Source: Bacteroidales bacterium UBA6192 (lineage in GTDB: Bacteria; Bacteroidota; Bacteroidia; Bacteroidales; F082). From it: DNA of 64,000 nucleotides. The stretch is taken from NCBI GenBank assembly GCA_002422725.1, contig DITE01000064.1, forward strand, positions 1 to 64,000, read 5' to 3'. The notes under the pieces are model-generated. The model saw nothing but the letters and a program-made list of their open reading frames with translations. It had not been told where the DNA came from and made no database searches. Position 1 is the stretch's first letter; every line of letters starts with the position of its first letter. Shown piece by piece: positions 58,729-64,000 of this stretch. The translations under genes and the position numbers were made by a program.

Positions 58729-61290
58729 ATGAAAAGATTACCAATTTTTGTACTGTTCTTATTCGCATTGAACATTTTAAATGCCCAATCGCTTCTTAAG
58801 GGCAAGGTGGTCGACCAATTATCTATGAAACCGCTGGCTAATGCACAGATTACTGTTGAAGGTCAGATGAATGGTGGATTAAGCAATCCGGAAGGAGTTT
58901 TTGAAGTAGAAATTTCAGATTTTCCGGCTCTCCTTCACATTAGCTTTATTGGCTATGAAAGCAAATCCATAATGATTACTGAACCAAACCGGGAGTTGGT
59001 TGTGGTCAGCCTCAGGACAAAAGCATTTCAGTTGTCGGAAGTTCACGTCACCGTAAACAATGCGCGTGAAAGACATAGTCCTGTTTCATTCAGCACTGTA
59101 GCTGCAAGTCAGATTGAAACGCAACTTGGCGACAGGCCTATGCCCGAAATAGCACAATTTACACCGGGCATATACGCATCAAGGGATGGTGGCGGCTCAG
59201 GAGATGCCACAATCAGCATCAGAGGTTTTCAACAGGAGAACATTGCTGTCTTGCTTAATGGAGTCCCGATAAACGGTGCTGAAAACGGGCTTGTATACTG
59301 GAACAACTGGATTGGGCTCACCGAAGCAACAGCGTCGGTTCAACTTCAGCGTGGCATAGGTGCTTCGAAGGTAGCATTGAATTCTGTTGGTGGCACGATC
59401 AATATAGTAACAAAACAAAGTGATCAAACTCAAGGCGCTTCCTTTTCTTATCAGCTTACAAATTACGGGAACACCAAAACTTCGTTTGGCTACAGAACCG
59501 GAGTGCATGATGGCTGGTCGCTGTCGTTTATGGGTTCCCGCACGAAGGGTGATGGCTATGTTGATGGAACCTATGTTGACGCCTGGGCATATTATGTTGA
59601 TCTGCAGAAAACCATCAACACAAAACATGCTTTGCAGTTTACGGCTCTTGGGGGGCCTGAGAAGCATGGGCAGCGAAGCCTGAAAATGAGCAAGTCAGAA
59701 ATTGATTTATACGGAATAAAGCACAACAAGGAATGGGGTAGCTATAACGGACAGATGAATAATGCTTCAGAGAATTTCTATCACAAACCTCACCTTGCCC
59801 TGAATCATTATTGGCAAACTTCGGAACAGGCAACACTGACAACATCTGCCTATTTTACACCCGGATGGGGAGGCGGCAAATGGCAGGACAGTTTTCAATA
59901 TGGACCCGGGATATTTGATTTCAGAAATCCATCCGGACAAATTGACTGGGACGCAATTTATAACTATAATGCGAACAACTCAGCCCAGTATACATTGGAT
60001 AACGGTAACACTGTCAGCGGTTTCTCTAATTTGGTACAGACACATTTTCTGGCAAGTCATGTCTGGGCAGGTTTAATTTCATTCTACGACTGGCAAATCA
60101 ATCCAACAACGAAACTAATTACTGGTGTACATTACAAATACTTTAAATCGAGGCTTCAACAAAAGGTGAATGATTTGCTGGGAGGCCAGTTCTATATTGA
60201 TGATTTTAGTTGGTCGTTGGCAGGTGTCGCAAACCGCGAACAGATAAAAATGCCAGGTGATGTAATACGCATCAACAACGGAGCTATCCTGCACAATTCC
60301 AGTCTGTTTGTGCAGATTGAGAAGTCATTTGGCCTACTGAATGCATTTGTTGGTGGAACAATATCCAATGCAAGGTATCAGCGTTTTGATCCATACAACT
60401 ATCCAACAGATATTTACAGTGATCGTGTTGCAAGAAACGGAAACGACCTAAAGGCTGGTATCAACTATAACCTGAATGAAAACCACAATTTTTATTTGAA
60501 TGGCGGCTACTTTAGCAAAACCCCCTATTACAAATATGTATTTGGTAACTTCTCCAATGTTCCTGTAAAAGATATTGGCAATGAAATGGTAACTACTGCC
60601 GAAATTGGTTACGGATACAAAAGAAACGGACACTCATTGCATGTAAATGCTTATAGCACTTTATGGAAAGATGTTTCATTTCTATCGAACGAATACATTC
60701 AACTTGAAAATAATTCGCAAACAAGAGCAATGGTAAATGGTTTGGATGCCCTGCATAATGGACTGGAGATTGAAACATCCATCAAGTTACACAAAAGCAT
60801 TACAATTGGCGGATTATTGTCAGCCGGTGATTGGAAATGGAAGAATGATGTAAGTGCCAGGCTATTCAATGATAGTAATATAGTCGTTGACACGGTTATG
60901 GTTTTTGCCGATGGACTAAAGGTTGGCGGGCATCCACAATTTCAGGCAGGGCTATTTACCCAAATCCAAACCAAAAACAACTTTCAATTTAAGGCCGAAT
61001 GGCAATTCTTTGACAAGCGCTATGCGAGTTTTGACCCGGCTAACAGGCATGACCGGGACGACAGGGCGCATGCTTACCGGCTTCCATCCTTTCAACAAAT
61101 GAATCTGTATTTGCAAATACCCATAAACTTCAATAAAGCAGAAGGATTGATATTTGCCGGGTGCTATAATCTGTTCGATGAAACTTACATTTTAAAAGGC
61201 GAAGATGGCAGCCAGCACAATCTTGACACCTTCAGGGGGTTCTGGTCATTTGGCCGCACATTTAGTTTCGGAATAAACGTAAAAATTTAG
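58729..61290 (+). CDS. TonB-dependent receptor under FMN riboswitch control, candidate flavin importer
   Basis: An 853-residue outer-membrane receptor. After the signal peptide (to about residue 19) comes a carboxypeptidase-like domain (KGKVVDQLSMKPLANAQITV), then a plug with MPEIAQFTPGIYASRDGGG, ISIRGFQQENIAVLLNGVP and LQRGIGASKVALNSVGGTINIVTK, and a barrel ending FSFGINVKI. The only regulatory feature is the FMN riboswitch with its terminator, which in all known cases represses riboflavin synthesis or uptake genes when FMN is high. The receptor is therefore predicted to import riboflavin or a flavin across the outer membrane. No SusD partner, no inner-membrane permease and no rib gene is next to it. 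Confidence 0.85.
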   Translation: MKRLPIFVLFLFALNILNAQSLLKGKVVDQLSMKPLANAQITVEGQMNGGLSNPEGVFEVEISDFPALLHISFIGYESKSIMITEPNRELVVVSLRTKAFQLSEVHVTVNNARERHSPVSFSTVAASQIETQLGDRPMPEIAQFTPGIYASRDGGGSGDATISIRGFQQENIAVLLNGVPINGAENGLVYWNNWIGLTEATASVQLQRGIGASKVALNSVGGTINIVTKQSDQTQGASFSYQLTNYGNTKTSFGYRTGVHDGWSLSFMGSRTKGDGYVDGTYVDAWAYYVDLQKTINTKHALQFTALGGPEKHGQRSLKMSKSEIDLYGIKHNKEWGSYNGQMNNASENFYHKPHLALNHYWQTSEQATLTTSAYFTPGWGGGKWQDSFQYGPGIFDFRNPSGQIDWDAIYNYNANNSAQYTLDNGNTVSGFSNLVQTHFLASHVWAGLISFYDWQINPTTKLITGVHYKYFKSRLQQKVNDLLGGQFYIDDFSWSLAGVANREQIKMPGDVIRINNGAILHNSSLFVQIEKSFGLLNAFVGGTISNARYQRFDPYNYPTDIYSDRVARNGNDLKAGINYNLNENHNFYLNGGYFSKTPYYKYVFGNFSNVPVKDIGNEMVTTAEIGYGYKRNGHSLHVNAYSTLWKDVSFLSNEYIQLENNSQTRAMVNGLDALHNGLEIETSIKLHKSITIGGLLSAGDWKWKNDVSARLFNDSNIVVDTVMVFADGLKVGGHPQFQAGLFTQIQTKNNFQFKAEWQFFDKRYASFDPANRHDRDDRAHAYRLPSFQQMNLYLQIPINFNKAEGLIFAGCYNLFDETYILKGEDGSQHNLDTFRGFWSFGRTFSFGINVKI

Positions 61291-61468
61291 CCCAGGTTGC
61301 AGTTCATTTTTGGCATTTATTAACATTATTAAACATCTAAATTTCTGACGATAAATTCATTATTGTACTTACTGATAAAACAACATATTTTGTTAACAAT
61401 TTATTAAAATCCACCGGAAACCTTTTCTATATTTTTACTTCCTGAAACCCTAACTAAATTTATATTGT

Positions 61469-64000
61469 ATGAAAAAACGTTTATTATTCTTAATCATGAG
61501 TTTGCTTTTCATTGGTGGGCAAACTGCCTTTTCACAAGGCTCAACAACAGCATCTATGAATGGTAAAGTTGCCTCCTCAATCGGAGAAACATTACCTGGT
61601 GCAACAGTCATTGCAACGCACGAACCATCAGGCACCAGATATGGTACAATTACACAGGCTGATGGACGCTTTAATATACCCGGCATGAGGGTAGGTGGCC
61701 CGTATAAGGTTTCTGTAACTTTTGTCGGTTTTTCTGAATGGCAGGCTTCGGATGTTTTTCTCAATTTAGGCGAGAATAAGTATTTATCAGCAAGTTTAAC
61801 CGAAATAGGTGTTCAATTGCAAGAAATTGCAGTCGTTGCCAAGGCTGGATCTGTTGGTCAGAATACAGGAACCAGCACAAATATTAGTTCTCAGACGATA
61901 GAGAACATGCCATCAATCAACCGCAATGTTAACGACTATATCCGTCTGACTCCACAAGCTAGTAGCTATGGCGAAGGAATCAGTTTTGCGGGAACGAACA
62001 ACCGCTACAATGCAATCTACATTGACGGTGCTGTAAACAATGACGTTTATGGGTTGGCATCATCAGGCACTAATGGTGGTCAGACAGGGATATCACCTTT
62101 CAGCATTGACATTATTGATCAATTACAAGTAGTTCTTTCACCGTATGATGTAACTTATGGTGGTTTTGCAGGAGGCGGCATAAATGCCGTAACTAAATCG
62201 GGGACAAACCAATTTAAAGGAACAGGCTATTATTATGTAAAAAATCAGAATCTGGTTGGCAAAACCAATGGTATATTGGCTGAAAGACTTTCTTTGGACG
62301 AAAGAGAAAAAGTAGCTGATTTCACGGAAACAACTTATGGAGCTTCTTTCGGTGGCCCGATTATCAAAGACAAGTTATTTGTTTTCGCAAACTTTGAAAT
62401 ACAGAAAGATGAAACCCCAACTCCATTTGATATTTCTGAGTACACATCTATTGAAAACAGAGCATCCGTAGCTGATCTCGAAACGCTTCGTAGCTTTTTA
62501 ATAAATACGTATGATTACGATCCGGGCAATTTCGGCAACACTGCCCAGAATCTTGATGGAGTAAAATTGTTTGCGAAGATCGATTATAATATTGACGATA
62601 ACCATAGGCTTACTTTGCGTCATCAATACACCAAGTCTGAAAACTATGAGAGATATGCCGGAAACAGAAACACCGTTAACTTCTCGAATAATGGATTCTA
62701 TTTTCCAAGCACAACAAACTCATCAGCCCTTGAACTCAATTCAAGATTCGGTTCCGATTATTCAAATCACTTTATTTTGAGCCGCGTATCTGTCAGAGAT
62801 GACCGTGACCCTATAGGTAAAGATTTCCCTTATGTATTTATTGAAGATGGAAATGGAATCATTCGCTTTGGATCAGAAGAATTCTCTACCGCAAACAGGC
62901 TCGATCAGGATATAATCACTATTACCGATAACTTCAATATCTACAAAGGTGCTCACACCATTACTGTGGGAATGCACAATGAGATTTATAGTGCTTATAA
63001 TGTCTTCATTGGTCAAAACTATGGCACCTACAGATACGACAGTTTAGAAGCATTCTTGCAGGGCCTTCCTGCTAAAGAATATGACAGATCATATTCGCTG
63101 GTTGACAATATTGCCGGAAATAAAACTGCCGCCGCAGCTGATTTCAACGCCATGCAACTTGGCTTTTACATTCAGGATGAATGGACAGTGAACAATAATC
63201 TGACCTTAACAGGAGGTTTGAGGTTTGATTTACCAATCATCAACACTGCATTGGAAGTTGACAATTATTTCTATGATAGTGCTGTTATTGCTATGCAAGA
63301 CCAATACCCCGCTGCTAAAGGTACCATTGCCGGAAGTATGCCTCAAGGACAGATTATGTTAAGCCCAAGATTAGGTTTCTCCTATGATATTTTTGGCAAT
63401 GGCAAACACATTGTACGTGGTGGTTTAGGTATTTTCACAAGCAGAATACCTTTCGTTTGGCCAGGTGCTATGTATACCAACAATGGTCTTACCCTTGGCA
63501 GAGTTGACGAATCAAGCATTGATGGAGATATTTTCTTTAATCCAGATGTTCAAAGCCAGCCAACCAATCCTAACTTCGCGATCCCATCAGGTCAGATTGA
63601 CATTTTTACAAAAGATTTCAAATACCCACAGGTATTCAGAACCAATCTTGCCTACGACTTTATACTTCCTGGCGGAATTGAGGCAACAATTGAGGCTCTT
63701 TATACAAAAACCCTGAATAATATATTGTATACCAATATTAACTCTGACACAGCTGTCAAATTCAAATGGACAGGATCACCTGACAACAGGAATGTCTATT
63801 TTAATAAAAACATTAACAGCACTTATTCAGCCGTTTATCTTGCATCGAATACTTCTGAAGGGTATACTTATAACCTTTCTGCTTCGTTCGCTAAGAAATT
63901 CGAATTTGGTTTATCAGCGCTTTTAGCTTATAGCTATGGAGATGCCTACGCATTAAGTGAAGGTACATCGTCACAAAATTCTTCACAATGGAGAGGACAA
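61469..64000 (+). CDS. Oar-like TonB-dependent receptor, N-terminal part (runs off the right edge)
   Basis: The first 844 codons of a receptor that continues beyond the window. Signal peptide to about residue 23 (TAFSQG), carboxypeptidase-like domain (MNGKVASSIGETLPGATVIAT), then a plug with TIENMPSINRNVNDYIRLTP, RYNAIYIDGAVNNDVYGL and YDVTYGGFAGGGINAVTKSGT, and many barrel strands. The N-terminal domain plus the VTYGGFAGGGINAVTKSGTNQFKG sequence fit the Oar group, whose ligands are proteins or peptides in a few cases and otherwise unknown. It lies 178 bases after the flavin-regulated receptor; no riboswitch precedes it. Confidence 0.88.
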   Translation, partial: MKKRLLFLIMSLLFIGGQTAFSQGSTTASMNGKVASSIGETLPGATVIATHEPSGTRYGTITQADGRFNIPGMRVGGPYKVSVTFVGFSEWQASDVFLNLGENKYLSASLTEIGVQLQEIAVVAKAGSVGQNTGTSTNISSQTIENMPSINRNVNDYIRLTPQASSYGEGISFAGTNNRYNAIYIDGAVNNDVYGLASSGTNGGQTGISPFSIDIIDQLQVVLSPYDVTYGGFAGGGINAVTKSGTNQFKGTGYYYVKNQNLVGKTNGILAERLSLDEREKVADFTETTYGASFGGPIIKDKLFVFANFEIQKDETPTPFDISEYTSIENRASVADLETLRSFLINTYDYDPGNFGNTAQNLDGVKLFAKIDYNIDDNHRLTLRHQYTKSENYERYAGNRNTVNFSNNGFYFPSTTNSSALELNSRFGSDYSNHFILSRVSVRDDRDPIGKDFPYVFIEDGNGIIRFGSEEFSTANRLDQDIITITDNFNIYKGAHTITVGMHNEIYSAYNVFIGQNYGTYRYDSLEAFLQGLPAKEYDRSYSLVDNIAGNKTAAAADFNAMQLGFYIQDEWTVNNNLTLTGGLRFDLPIINTALEVDNYFYDSAVIAMQDQYPAAKGTIAGSMPQGQIMLSPRLGFSYDIFGNGKHIVRGGLGIFTSRIPFVWPGAMYTNNGLTLGRVDESSIDGDIFFNPDVQSQPTNPNFAIPSGQIDIFTKDFKYPQVFRTNLAYDFILPGGIEATIEALYTKTLNNILYTNINSDTAVKFKWTGSPDNRNVYFNKNINSTYSAVYLASNTSEGYTYNLSASFAKKFEFGLSALLAYSYGDAYALSEGTSSQNSSQWRGQ

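Noticed and set aside
59197..59667. 156-codon ORF antisense to the flavin-regulated receptor
   Set aside because: Antisense shadow of a clear TonB receptor; Cys- and Arg-rich without domain.
1..64000. CRISPR array, tRNA or rRNA genes, prophage, integron or conjugation module
   Set aside because: No regularly spaced repeats, tRNA-like cloverleaf, rRNA sequence or phage, integrase or transfer genes were seen on reading through the window.

Overview
The window reads as a chromosomal segment of a Bacteroidota bacterium, most likely of the order Bacteroidales or a relative. The support is direct: many -7 promoter boxes of the form TAnnTTTG, four proteins ending in type IX secretion (T9SS) sorting domains, TonB-dependent receptors with N-terminal carboxypeptidase-like domains, a fused E1 alpha-beta 2-oxoacid dehydrogenase, a DUF4295 gene beside rpmG, and a two-component sensor with a periplasmic propeller. 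No rRNA, tRNA, CRISPR array, prophage or intact insertion sequence was seen. The only mobile-element relic is a 144-residue IS1595-type zinc-ribbon protein without a catalytic domain.

Layout. 1-7 kb: the start of a Mur-ligase gene (mpl), an assimilatory sulfate reductase gene (cysH), the E1 fusion, an LpxR-type lipid A deacylase, then a compact run DUF493 - crcB - unknown - acylphosphatase. 7-17 kb: mnmD and a lipoprotein on the minus strand, a DEDDy exonuclease next to a PD-(D/E)XK iron-sulfur nuclease with a decayed second domain, a large sensor kinase, dnaB and a DUF6263-like secreted protein. 17-27 kb: sucC, lolD, a 13-unit TPR protein, an acetyltransferase, a T9SS protein, a class V aminotransferase and a long RelA/SpoT protein whose hydrolase residues are missing. 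27-36 kb: clpS-nfeD-floA, a NUDIX hydrolase, and a minus-strand vitamin B12 uptake operon under a cobalamin riboswitch (two T9SS surface proteins, a BtuB-like receptor, a BtuG-like lipoprotein, an OsmC protein). 36-49 kb: delta-1-pyrroline-5-carboxylate dehydrogenase, a divergent KamA-type radical SAM protein, a serine hydrolase, a YwqK/MORN protein, rpmG-DUF4295-ftsY-rimO, and a histidine-degradation operon hutI-ftcD that also carries marC. 49-64 kb: a secreted C10 cysteine peptidase, the IS1595-type relic, two tandem thioredoxins, WbqC, a 7TM-HD phosphodiesterase, an NlpC/P60 peptidase, an atypical thioredoxin with its own flavoprotein reductase, an FMN riboswitch with terminator controlling a TonB-dependent receptor, and the first 844 codons of an Oar-like TonB receptor.

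Most notable are: (i) the FMN-riboswitch-controlled TonB receptor, a candidate outer-membrane flavin importer; (ii) the B12 operon, where a secreted T9SS propeller accompanies the usual lipoprotein propeller; (iii) the thioredoxin/reductase pair, where the thioredoxin lacks CxxC and the reductase lacks the NADPH-binding arginines; (iv) a RelA/SpoT protein that appears to be synthetase-only; (v) a KamA-family protein that keeps the radical SAM cluster but lacks the lysine-recognition acids; and (vi) a 52-base promoter block shared, without gaps, between cysH and the NlpC/P60 gene 55 kb away. All functional statements are read from sequence motifs by eye; no alignment or database search was run.
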